A stretch of DNA of 64,000 bases, from assembly GCA_964244885.1 (NCBI GenBank), contig CAXTKD010000008.1:81630-145629 (forward strand), read 5' to 3'. The notes under the pieces are model-generated. The model saw only the letters and a list, made by a program, of their open reading frames with translations. It did not search any database and was not told where the DNA came from. Every line of letters begins with the position of its first letter. The first letter of the stretch is position 1. This DNA comes from CAXTKD01 sp964244885 (GTDB lineage: Bacteria; Pseudomonadota; Alphaproteobacteria; Sphingomonadales; Sphingomonadaceae). Position numbers and translations under genes: made by a program. Positions 17,027 through 24,163 of the stretch are shown piece by piece.

Positions 17027-17689
17027 TTAGGCCGTATCGCCACCGTAGTTGCTACCCGCCACCGCAAGCTCCCGAACGATGTCGGGTAGAAACTTGAAAG
17101 TTGCCAACGTGGACGCCAGGACATCCGTCGTCTGATCAAGCGCCCAATCGTCCAGCGCATCGGCCGCGGCATCCGTCACGACCGCAGCGACCATCCGCGC
17201 GCGAGCGAGCGCCGTCTTCGGATCGTCGCGAAAATGAGGTGTGATGAGCGCAGTGATGGCGGATTTCGTCTGGCTTCTCAGTACAACGAGACGATCCTTG
17301 AACTGAGGTGCGCGAAGCGATCGAAGCATGCGCTTGCGTGTGGATGCCGAGCTTTGGAAACGCATCACGTGCTCGAGCCGGGCATTCATCGCGGCAACAA
17401 CCGGAGTTTCCGTCATCAGGCGTTCGCGAAGAAGAGCTTCCAGGTCCGAAATCGCGACCTTGATATCGAGATAAATAACGTCGGTCTTACTCTCGAAGTA
17501 ACGAAAAAAAGTACGCAGAGATATATCAGAGCGTTCCGCGATGGCTTCGACCATCGTCTTCTCAAAGCCGCCGTTCTCTCCACCATTTTCCAAATAGAGC
17601 TTCGTTGCTTCGTCAATGATGCGAATTCGCAACTTTTCTCGTCTGCGCCAAGCCGGGCTGAGGTTTGAGATCGAAAGGTCCGATGCCAA
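17027..17689 (-). CDS. TetR/AcrR-family transcriptional regulator
   Basis: The N-terminal region RRREKLRIRIIDEATKLYLENG...EKTMVEAIAERSDISLRTFFRYFESKTDVIY is a classical TetR helix-turn-helix (recognition helix near SLRTFFRYF). The C-terminal ligand domain has no recognisable pocket signature. The start is uncertain. The frame stays open upstream to 17887, but bases beyond 17803 belong to an inserted MITE, so the native start must be later. TTG 17689 (AGAGGA about 10 nt upstream) and GTG 17749 are the candidates; I used TTG. It is transcribed in the same direction as the SDR operon and is the only local regulator of the catabolic cluster, so it probably binds the 16-bp operators and is released by a pathway acyl-CoA or aromatic inducer. 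Confidence 0.8.
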   Translation of the reverse strand: MASDLSISNLSPAWRRREKLRIRIIDEATKLYLENGGENGGFEKTMVEAIAERSDISLRTFFRYFESKTDVIYLDIKVAISDLEALLRERLMTETPVVAAMNARLEHVMRFQSSASTRKRMLRSLRAPQFKDRLVVLRSQTKSAITALITPHFRDDPKTALARARMVAAVVTDAAADALDDWALDQTTDVLASTLATFKFLPDIVRELAVAGSNYGGDTA

Positions 17690-17802
17690 GTTTCTAATTC
17701 CTCTACTCTCAATTTCTCGAGCCAGTGATCCCTCTAGAATTCTCGTCACTGTGATGCGTGAAGCCGCTCGCCGCAACTCGCAAGAGGGACTGGGGTGATC
17801 AT

Positions 17803-17984
17803 TGGCATTGTCATCGCAAAATAACACGCTTTTGCCGCGTTGGTTAGACGCAGCGCGAAAGGCCAAAAACGGGGCCATAATTGCCATTTCTGGCCCAATT
17901 TCCGACTTTGCATGGCCCGCATTCGGGTGTGCGTCGCGCTGGAGACACGTGATTGAACCGATCTCAGGTTAGTCTGACAACACC
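17803..17984 (+). repeat. MITE copy 1 (about 182 bp)
   Basis: This is the first of four copies of a 180-187 bp non-coding repeat. Its right end, GGTTAGTCTGACAACACC (17967-17984), is identical to the right end of copy 3 at 32159-32176. Its left part (GGCATTGTCATCGCAAAA, then GGTTAGaCG) aligns with the left part of copy 3. It abuts the TonB-receptor tail and has provided extra open frame upstream of the TetR gene. No coding content is seen. Confidence 0.75.
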
Positions 17985-18236
17985 ACGCAGTACAAGAGCG
18001 GCCGCACCGTCGGCTTCGAGTTCCTGCCCGAGCAGCGGGTCGGATCGACCTGGATGACCAACGCGCAGCTTTCCTTTGGTCCGGCCGACGATCGCTGGTC
18101 GATCGCGGGCTTCGTTCGCAACATCGAGAACGACCGAATCCTCAACTTCGCGGTGACGCATCCCCTCGCCAATGCATTGGTCGGTGGCTCGACGGCGCCG
18201 AGGACCTATGGTGTTCGCGCGTCGGTCAAATTCTGA
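17985..18236 (+). pseudogene. C-terminal fragment of a TonB-dependent receptor
   Basis: The frame reads QYKSGRTVGFEFLPEQ...WMTNAQLSFGP...WSIAGFVRNIENDRI...GVRASVKF and stops at TGA 18234-18236. The alternating beta-strand pattern, 'FVRNIENDRI' style and terminal Phe are those of the last strands of a TonB-dependent outer-membrane receptor barrel. About 80 residues remain of a normal 700-900. The MITE end at 17984 cuts it off on the left. It may be the remains of a transporter that once served the catabolic cluster. Confidence 0.75.
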
Positions 18237-18469
18237 CCGGCCGGACCGTGTTGGTCATCGATCCGACGAAGAAGTTGCGGCTTACGCTGACCTATCCCGC
18301 GACCACCGGCCGAAACTTCAAGGAGATCCTACGGACGATCGACAGCCTCCACCTCACGGATCGCCACAAGGTCGCAACGCCAGCAGACTGGCAGGTGGGA
18401 GACGATGTGATGATCAGCCCGTCGGTCGCTTACAAGGAAGCGCGGTCGCTCTTCCCGGCTGGTGGATAG
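18237..18469 (+). pseudogene. C-terminal fragment of a 1-Cys peroxiredoxin (Prx6/AhpC-TSA type)
   Basis: Immediately after the TonB tail the frame TVLVIDPTKKLRLTLTYPATTGRNFKEILRTIDSLHLTD...VATPADWQVGDDVMISPSV ends at TAG 18467-18469. This is the C-terminal third of Prx6-type peroxiredoxins. The N-terminal half, including the peroxidatic Cys, is absent. A GTG at 18248 could start translation, but the fragment would have no active site. The join to an unrelated gene tail at ~18237 shows a deletion scar, probably made by the insertion sequences on both sides. Confidence 0.75.
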
Positions 18470-18478
18470 CGCACCGGG

Positions 18479-19295
18479 GTGCTGTCAGTCTAATGCTAAC
18501 TCGTCTCCCGCGTTGAGGGCCCTGGCCCTCCATTAGGGGCGGGGACTTTGCGGCCGATCTCTTACAAGCGGCATCGCTTTCCAGCGGCGGTGATCCAGCA
18601 TGCGGTGTGGCTCTACTACCGCTTCACAATGAGCATCAGGGACGTCGAGGACCTGCTCGCGGAACGCGGGATCGATGTCTCCTACGAGACCATCCGCTGC
18701 TGGTGTCGCAAGTTCGGACCGCAGATCGCCAGGAACCTGCGCAGGCTTCGACCGGCGCCCGACAGCACCTGGCATCTCGACGAGATGGTGGTGAACGTCG
18801 CCGGCAAGCGCATGTACCTATGGCGTGCCGTCGATGCCGAAGGCGAGGTCCTCGACATGCTCATGCAAAGGAGACGAAACACTGCGGCTGCGCTCGATCT
18901 GCTGAAGCGCCTGCTCAAGAACCAGCGCGTCACTCCGACCGCGATTGTGACCGATGGTCTGCGGTCCTATGGTGCAGCATTGCGGGAACTGGGACTGCAA
19001 CATCGGCACCGACCGGGACGGCTCCAGGAAAACAACCGGGCCGAGAACTCACACCTTCCGATCCGACGGCAAGAAAGGAAGATGCAGGGGTTCAAATCGC
19101 CCGGCTCCGCTCAACATTTCCTCGCCGCCCACGCCGCCGTCTACAACACCTTCTACACCGCCAGACACCCGACCTCCCGAGCCACTTTGCGGACGCTACG
19201 AGGTCAAGCGGAGCATGCCTGGACGGCAGCCACGGCTACCGCCTGAGCCAGCGGGGAGGGGTCTCATCGGCCTACGCAACTTAACCTGACGGCTC
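18479..19295 (+). mobile_element. IS6-family insertion sequence (about 817 bp)
   Basis: The element is bounded by imperfect inverted repeats: GTGCTGTCAGTCTAA at 18479-18493 and, read on the other strand, GAGCCGTCAGGTTAA at 19295-19281 (11 of 15 match). It carries one DDE transposase. Size and gene content fit IS6. No target duplication was recognised. The outer end resembles the MITE terminal repeat GGGTGTTGTCAGACTAACC. Confidence 0.75.
18548..19246 (+). CDS. IS6-family transposase
   Basis: A 232-residue, apparently intact IS6 transposase: N-terminal YKRHRFPAAVIQHAVWLYYRFTMSIRDVEDLLAERGIDVSYETI helix-turn-helix region, then a DDE catalytic domain with WHLDEMVV (first Asp), VTDGLRSYGAAL (second Asp) and ENNRAENSHLPIRRQERKMQGFKS (Glu followed by the usual Arg/Gln/Lys helix). 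Translation likely begins at TTG 18548; no earlier ATG fits the family start. It catalyses replicative transposition and cointegrate formation, so repeated action can create deletions and loose ends such as those seen nearby. Confidence 0.9.
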   Translation: MRPISYKRHRFPAAVIQHAVWLYYRFTMSIRDVEDLLAERGIDVSYETIRCWCRKFGPQIARNLRRLRPAPDSTWHLDEMVVNVAGKRMYLWRAVDAEGEVLDMLMQRRRNTAAALDLLKRLLKNQRVTPTAIVTDGLRSYGAALRELGLQHRHRPGRLQENNRAENSHLPIRRQERKMQGFKSPGSAQHFLAAHAAVYNTFYTARHPTSRATLRTLRGQAEHAWTAATATA

Positions 19296-19383
19296 TCGTG
19301 CATGCGTGGACGGCCGCGATCGCAGCGAGCTGAAATTAACGGGGAGGGGGATCACTCACGCTACTCGAGTTAACCTGATGGTG
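19296..19383 (+). repeat. second, decayed IS6-type right end in tandem
   Basis: The segment CATGCGTGGACGGCC...GGGGAGGGGGATCAC...GAGTTAACCTGATGG repeats, with many changes, the last ~85 bases of the intact IS6-type element just before it (GCATGCCTGGACGGC...GGGGAGGGGTCTCA...CTTAACCTGACGG). It is a remnant of a second copy, cut by the IS110-type element at 19384. Confidence 0.65.
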
Positions 19384-20714
19384 TGGACGGCCCCTGTGTC
19401 CGGCGTCGAGGCGCCTTAGGGTGGTCGTTGTTGAAGCGACCCAGCAGGAGACGTCCACATGTCCATTACAACGATCGGTGTTGATCTCGCCAAGTCTGTC
19501 TTTCAGGTTCACGGAGTCGATGCCGAGGGGCAGGTTGTCGTTCGCAAGCGGCTTCGTCGAAGCGAAGTTCTTCGAGGGACTGGAGCCCTGTCTGGTCGGG
19601 ATGGAGGCATGCGCAACCTCGCATCACTGGGCTCGCGAGCTGCGCGCTCTGGGCCACGATGTCCGCCTGATCCCGCCGGCCTACGTGAAGGCCTACGTGC
19701 GTCGCCAGAAAAACGATGCCGCGGATGCCGAGGCGATCACGGAAGCGGTGTCGCGCCCAAACATGCGCTTCGTGGCTGTCCGGGAGGTCGAGCCGCAAAG
19801 CGTGCTGGTGCTGCACCGGACCCGGGAGCTTCTCGTGCGACAGCGGACGATGCTGATCAATGCGCTCCGCGGGCACTGCGCCGAGTTCGGCATGTCGCGC
19901 CGCAGGGTGCGGACCGGGCGGCCGACCTCGTCGGTCAGATCAAGGCTGCCCCGGCATCTGTCATGCCCGACATCGCAAGATCTTCACTGCTGATACTGGC
20001 GGGCCAGCTCGACACGCTCGCCGTTCGGATCCACGCGCTGGAGGTCGAGCTTCTCACCTGGCACCGCCAGCATGAGGCGAGCCAGCGTCTCGCGACCATC
20101 CCCGGGGTTGGGCTGATCACCGCGACGGCGCTGGCAGCGTCGGTCGGCGATCCGGCCCAGTTCCGCTCGGGCCGCGAGTTCGCGGCGTTCCTCGGGCTTG
20201 TCCCGCGACAGAACTCGTCGGGCGGCAAGGATCGGCTCGGGCGCATCTCGAGGATGGGCAACGCCTACCTGCGCAAGCTGCTGGTGGTCGGCGCGACATC
20301 GGTGGTGCGGCGTGCCCGCGCCGGCACCGGTCGGACGAGCCTCTGGATCCAGTCGCTGCTGGCTCGTAAGCCTGCACGTGTGGTCACGGTCGCCATGGCC
20401 AACAAGGCGGCGCGGATCGCCTGGGCGGTGCTCGCCAGGGGCGAGGTCTACCGCCCCGCGTAAGAGATCGCGGCGCCCCACCGGCGCTGCACCGAGCTGT
20501 GAGGGTGCAGGAGGGTTGAAGGATCAGCAAAGCGGCCGCAGCCCAGGACACCCCGAAGTAGCTGTCTGAGCCTCGAGCTCGATAACCTGAACGGGATCTC
20601 GGTCAGCGGACTCCATCAGGGCCAGCGGCCATCCCCGCACCAACAGGCCGGACAGATGACCGCACCCGCAGATCAGTCAGCCAACTTTACCCCTTGCAGC
20701 ATGGGGGCCGTCCA
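19384..20714 (+). mobile_element. IS110-family (IS1111-group) insertion sequence, decayed
   Basis: A DEDD-type transposase gene lies between TGGACGGCCCC (19384-19394) and its perfect inverse GGGGCCGTCCA (20704-20714). Inverted repeats near both ends point to the IS1111 group. The left flank is an IS6-type end and the right flank is another IS6-type remnant, so it probably inserted into an existing IS6-type copy. Bases 20464-20703 hold no gene. Confidence 0.75.
19459..20463 (+). pseudogene. IS110/IS1111-family transposase with two frameshifts
   Basis: Three stretches in alternating frames together make one IS110 transposase. Residues MSITTIGVDLAKSVFQVHG...RKRLRRSEV are in the frame of 19459. 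FFEGLEPCLVGMEACATSHHWARELRALGHDVRLIPP...NDAADAEAI...LRGHCAEFGM continue in the next frame from about 19570. From about 19892 the first frame resumes (VAPQGADRAADLVGQIK...LATIPGVGLITATALAASVGD...SGREFAAFLGLVPRQNSSGGK). The DEDD residues and the C-terminal Ser-containing catalytic region are all present but not in one frame. IS110 elements do not use programmed frameshifting, so the gene is inactive unless the two shifts are sequencing errors. Confidence 0.82.
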
Positions 20715-20730
20715 CAGATGACAGCTCTCT

Positions 20731-20824
20731 CTCCCGAGCCACGCTTCGAACGCTGCGAGGGCAGGCGGAGCATGCCTGGACTGGCTCAATCGCCGCAGTC
20801 TAAGCCGGCGGGGAGGGGCTCTCG
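20731..20824 (+). repeat. IS6-type right-end remnant next to the histidine kinase gene
   Basis: TCCCGAGCCACGCTTCGAAC...GCGGAGCATGCCTGGACTGG...GGCGGGGAGGGGCTCTCGTC aligns with the last part of the intact IS6-type transposase and its right end (19176-19270). It is a diverged third copy with no open frame. It ends exactly at the stop codon of the hybrid histidine kinase, so that operon has an IS scar at its 3' end. Confidence 0.65.
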
Positions 20825-22843
20825 TCAGCCTGCCCGGTCAACTTTCGTAGATCGGTCTAGCAGACTTCTGACTCGCGTGGCCAAGATCGAATAGGTGAAT
20901 GGTTTAGAAAGCAGATCGAGCCCGGGTTCGAGCCGGCCGTCCCGCATAATCGCGTCTCGCGTATAGCCTGAGGTGAAGAGCACCTTGAGCGAAGGTTGCA
21001 ACGCAACAGCTCGCTCTGCGAGCTCGCTACCGGACATGACAGGCATAACGACATCCGTCAGGAGAAGCTGAACCGGAGGGTCAGCCTTTTCGAACAGCCG
21101 TAGAGCTGTCGGCCCATCGCTGGCTTCGATGACTCGGTAACCAAGCTCGCGCAGCGATTCCACAGCGTAGGCGCGAACGTCGTCATCATCCTCGACAACC
21201 AGAATTGTCTCAGCTCTCGTTCCAAGCTCCACTGCCGTGCGGCGGTCCTCGGAGACGTCCAGATCGCTTTCGGTGACCCGAGGCAAGAGCAAGCTCACCG
21301 TCGTGCCCGATCCGATGTTCGACTCGATATCGATGTGCCCGCCCGACTGCTTGATGAAGCCATAGACCATCGAGAGACCGAGCCCTGTTCCCTTGCCGAC
21401 CTCCTTGGTGGTGAAGAAGGGATCGAAGACTTTTGCGATCGTCTCCGGCGCCATTCCCGAACCCGTATCAGTGACAATCATGCGGACGTAGTCGCCCGGC
21501 GCGATATAAGCCGGCACAATATCGTTTGCGGCAATCGTGACATTGCTCGCCTCGATCGTAAGATTGCCGCCGTCCGGCATGGCATCGCGTGCGTTCACTG
21601 CGAGATTAAGGACCGCATTCTCGAGCTGGTGGGGATCGACCTCGACGCGCCAAAGATCAGCCGCAGCGTGTATCTGCACAGCAATTGCTTCGGTGATCGA
21701 GCGCGTTAGCAGATCGGACATGCCAGCCAAAAGGCGGCCAACGTCAATCGTCTTCGGATCAAGGGGCTGCCGCCGGGAGAAGGCCAGCAGGCGCTGGGTC
21801 AGAGCGGCAGCGCGCTCGGCGCCTTTCAAGGCGTTCTCTAGGGACCGCTTCGCGCGCGGGTCGCTGCTCGCATCGAGCCGGCGAGAAACCGTATCGATGT
21901 TGCCTATGATGATCGTGAGCAGATTGTTGAAATCATGCGCGATGCCGCCAGTCAGGTGGCCAACGGCCTCCATTTTTTGCGCCTGGCGCAGCGAATCTTG
22001 CGCCGCCTGGCGCTCCGCGATTTCCTCCTGCACGCGCGTTTCGAGCGTTTCGTTCAATTCGCGAAGGCGCTCTTGCGTTTCTCGCCCGGCGGTAATGTCG
22101 TAAATCACGCCGATGAAGCGGTAGCCGCTCGTTTCGCTGTCACGGATTATCTCGCCACGCCGCGCGATCCAGCGAGCCGCGCCGTCGTCGCTTCGGGTAA
22201 TACGAAACTCGCCATGCAGAAGATCCTCGCCGCCGTTGGCCTGTTCGGGCTCGGGTATAATGGGTGACCCGCCCTCACAAACGAGGGCGTTGATCGTTCG
22301 CACCGGCAACACACGGGCCGGATGCAACCCCAGCAGTCGGCAGAACTTGTGCGACACCGAGACGGTGGCAAAACCGTCGACATATTCGAATGTGCCGACA
22401 CCGCCGGCGCTCTGCGCCACACGTAGACGCTCCTCGGTACGCTTCCGTTCGGTGACGTCGACGAGTAACCCAGTGAACCGAATTGGCTGGTCGTTGCTGT
22501 TCGAATGACCTTGGCCGCGGCCGTGCATCCATAACACGCCCCCGTCGGGTAGTTGGACCCGAAACTCCTTTGAAAATAGCTCAGCGCCGCCAAGGATTCC
22601 CGCGACCGCAATCTTTATTCGAGCCCGGTCCTCCGGATGAATAGCCGAAAAGAAGGTCGCGGTCGGCATGCCTCTACCGCCATTCTCCGCCGACAGGCCG
22701 TACAGTGCTGCGAAACGCGTATCGAAATAAAGCCGGTCAGCCGCAATATCCCAATCCCAGGTGCCGCTCGCGCCGGCGGCCGCAAGCACGGCCCCAAACC
22801 GCTGGCTCGCCGCGCTTTCATCGGGCGGCACTTCAGGCATCAT
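20825..22843 (-). CDS. hybrid PAS-PAS sensor histidine kinase with C-terminal receiver
   Basis: The 672-residue protein has two PAS domains (about 15-135 and 145-255), a coiled-coil linker, a HisKA-like dimerisation domain with the phospho-accepting His in GGIAHDFNNLLT (about 303), and an HATPase_c domain (N box NAVLNLAVNARDAMPDGG, G1 VTDTGSGM, F/G2 DPFFTTKEVGKGTGLGLS). A receiver domain follows (ILVVEDDDD, phospho-Asp in LLLTDVVMP, Lys in LLSKPFT). There is no membrane segment, so it is cytosolic. ATG 22843 overlaps the CheC stop by 11 nt; an upstream TTG at 22849 is less likely. It is the last gene of the chemosensory operon, so it may feed signals into or read out from the Che proteins; its own output partner is unknown. 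Confidence 0.9.
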   Translation of the reverse strand: MMPEVPPDESAASQRFGAVLAAAGASGTWDWDIAADRLYFDTRFAALYGLSAENGGRGMPTATFFSAIHPEDRARIKIAVAGILGGAELFSKEFRVQLPDGGVLWMHGRGQGHSNSNDQPIRFTGLLVDVTERKRTEERLRVAQSAGGVGTFEYVDGFATVSVSHKFCRLLGLHPARVLPVRTINALVCEGGSPIIPEPEQANGGEDLLHGEFRITRSDDGAARWIARRGEIIRDSETSGYRFIGVIYDITAGRETQERLRELNETLETRVQEEIAERQAAQDSLRQAQKMEAVGHLTGGIAHDFNNLLTIIIGNIDTVSRRLDASSDPRAKRSLENALKGAERAAALTQRLLAFSRRQPLDPKTIDVGRLLAGMSDLLTRSITEAIAVQIHAAADLWRVEVDPHQLENAVLNLAVNARDAMPDGGNLTIEASNVTIAANDIVPAYIAPGDYVRMIVTDTGSGMAPETIAKVFDPFFTTKEVGKGTGLGLSMVYGFIKQSGGHIDIESNIGSGTTVSLLLPRVTESDLDVSEDRRTAVELGTRAETILVVEDDDDVRAYAVESLRELGYRVIEASDGPTALRLFEKADPPVQLLLTDVVMPVMSGSELAERAVALQPSLKVLFTSGYTRDAIMRDGRLEPGLDLLSKPFTYSILATRVRSLLDRSTKVDRAG

Positions 22844-23471
22844 CCCCAACGACGCGCTCGATAAACTCGCCGAGCAACTCCTTCAGCGACTGAAGCGAGG
22901 GGAGGTCCATGAGCATCGCGATGTATCCACGGATATCGCGCTGCCGGACCGCGAAATCGATGTAAAGGAACAGGACCAGGCCGTCGGCGGGAGATCCATC
23001 CGAGATCTCGAAGAGGTCCGCACCGTTGCCGCGAAGCACCTCGGGAATCGTCATAGATAGCGAGCGCTGGAGCATGTTCGCCATGGTGGCGAGGCAGCTG
23101 TTGAGAATGACATTTCCAGTCTCGGCGAGTGCTTCCGGCTCAAGGTCGATGACCTCCTGGGCGGTCAGTTCGTCGCCGGTGACGGCGCGGACGAGTTCCA
23201 AGCTGTTTTCTTCAGGAAAAATCAGTAAGGCCCGGCCTGAAAATGCACCTTTGAAATCCTGACGAACCGCGACCAGTTGCGCGATTTCGCGCTCGCTGAT
23301 CAGACGTGCCGCGCGGCGCTGGCTGACAACTTCGATTGACGGCACCGAGAGGAAGACTTGCGCGCCAACCATCTTGCGAAGGTTGGCGGCGGCGCGGCTG
23401 ACGCCGATGTTAACGATTTCGGTGAGAGCGTCGCTTTCGAGCTCGCTAAGAACAACCGCCTCGGCGCTCAC
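22833..23471 (-). CDS. cheC: CheC-family chemotaxis phosphatase
   Basis: The 212-residue protein has two CheC active-site half-motifs: ESDALTEIVNIGVSRAAANLRKM near the N-terminus and ALAETGNVILNSCLATMANML around 120-140, each with the Glu-x2-Asn pattern that attacks CheY-phosphate. CheC dephosphorylates CheY-P and often pairs with CheD, which is not present here. GTG 23471 overlaps the TGA of the adjacent cheY (GTGA), implying coupled translation with its presumed substrate. It replaces CheZ as the signal-termination phosphatase of this operon. Function is assigned by motif and by operon position. Confidence 0.85.
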   Translation of the reverse strand: MSAEAVVLSELESDALTEIVNIGVSRAAANLRKMVGAQVFLSVPSIEVVSQRRAARLISEREIAQLVAVRQDFKGAFSGRALLIFPEENSLELVRAVTGDELTAQEVIDLEPEALAETGNVILNSCLATMANMLQRSLSMTIPEVLRGNGADLFEISDGSPADGLVLFLYIDFAVRQRDIRGYIAMLMDLPSLQSLKELLGEFIERVVGDDA

Positions 23472-23848
23472 GTTTTCGACCGCAGACGCAGCGCGGCTCC
23501 GGAGATGAAGCCTTGCAGTCCGTCCGCAGTGACCGGCTTGGGTACGAATGCTGCGCCAATCTCGCGTGCCCGCGCGATGATTTCGTCCTGGACGTTAGCG
23601 GTGATGATCGCGATCGGCAGGTCGGCAAAACGGGCACGAAGCTCCCCTGCCAGCTGGAGGCCGTCCTTGTCGGGCATGTTGAAGTCGATGAGAGCGATGT
23701 CCACCGCGCGGCTCGCCACGACATCGTGCGCGGCGTCGGCATTGCTTGCCTCGACGCGCTCCCACTCCGGCTGAAGCTCGCTTATCGCCTTTCCGGCGAC
23801 GATCCTTGCGAGCTTGCTGTCGTCAACGATCAATACGGTAACTGCCAT
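23468..23848 (-). CDS. CheY-like single-domain response regulator
   Basis: A 126-residue stand-alone receiver domain: acidic pair VDDS at 9-10, phospho-Asp55 in ALIDFNMPDKDG, Thr/Ser switch in IITANVQDE, and Lys in FVPKPVT. It has no output domain, so it acts by protein-protein contact. ATG 23848 has GGAG about 7 nt upstream. It lies 69 nt from the STAS-like gene and overlaps the CheC gene. It is the expected phosphate acceptor of the CheA in the same operon. Whether it acts on a flagellar motor, type IV pili or another output cannot be told, since no motor genes are in the window. Confidence 0.87.
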   Translation of the reverse strand: MAVTVLIVDDSKLARIVAGKAISELQPEWERVEASNADAAHDVVASRAVDIALIDFNMPDKDGLQLAGELRARFADLPIAIITANVQDEIIARAREIGAAFVPKPVTADGLQGFISGAALRLRSKT

Positions 23849-23917
23849 GGACGGCTCCGGTCGGACTCATTCTGAACGTTGCATAAGACATGCAAGGGAC
23901 GACCGATAGCGCCGTGT

Positions 23918-24163
23918 TCATGCCGTGGTCGATGACAGAAGCGGCGTGACCTGCTCTCGCACAAATGCGTTGGAGGCTACCCCCGATACCGGCCTCCTCG
24001 ACGCCATCATGACTTGAACGACTGCCATATGGAGCCGACCGCAGTCCTTAATCTCAATTGGTGCCGAGGAATTTTCTTGGAGCAGGCGCAAGAGGGTCTC
24101 GGCATCCTCGACCCTCCCATCGCCTTCGATGCGGATTGCGCCTTCGGCGAGGTGGACGCTCAT
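23918..24163 (-). CDS. small STAS-like protein of the chemosensory operon
   Basis: An 81-residue acidic protein: an N-terminal strand pair (VHLAEGAIRIEGDGRVEDAETLLRLL), then a strand-helix unit (PIEIKDCGRLHMAVVQVMMAS) and a short C-terminal tail. The pattern IEIKDCGRLHMAVVQ resembles the conserved D-x-S/G-x-x-H/D-x-x-x-x-Q loop of STAS (anti-sigma antagonist) domains. ATG 24163 overlaps the CheA stop by ATGA. It might bind CheA or CheY, or link the array to another pathway. The function is not established, and the STAS assignment is tentative. Confidence 0.6.
   Translation of the reverse strand: MSVHLAEGAIRIEGDGRVEDAETLLRLLQENSSAPIEIKDCGRLHMAVVQVMMASRRPVSGVASNAFVREQVTPLLSSTTA

Noticed and set aside
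17881..17898. TTGCCATTTCTGGCCCAA as a fourth operator site upstream of the TetR gene
   Set aside because: Only the left half fits the 16-bp consensus; it lies inside MITE copy 1 and is explained by that repeat.
19459..20463. Programmed frameshift in the IS110-type transposase
   Set aside because: IS110 elements encode a single-frame transposase and no slippery sequence is seen at either shift; decay is simpler.
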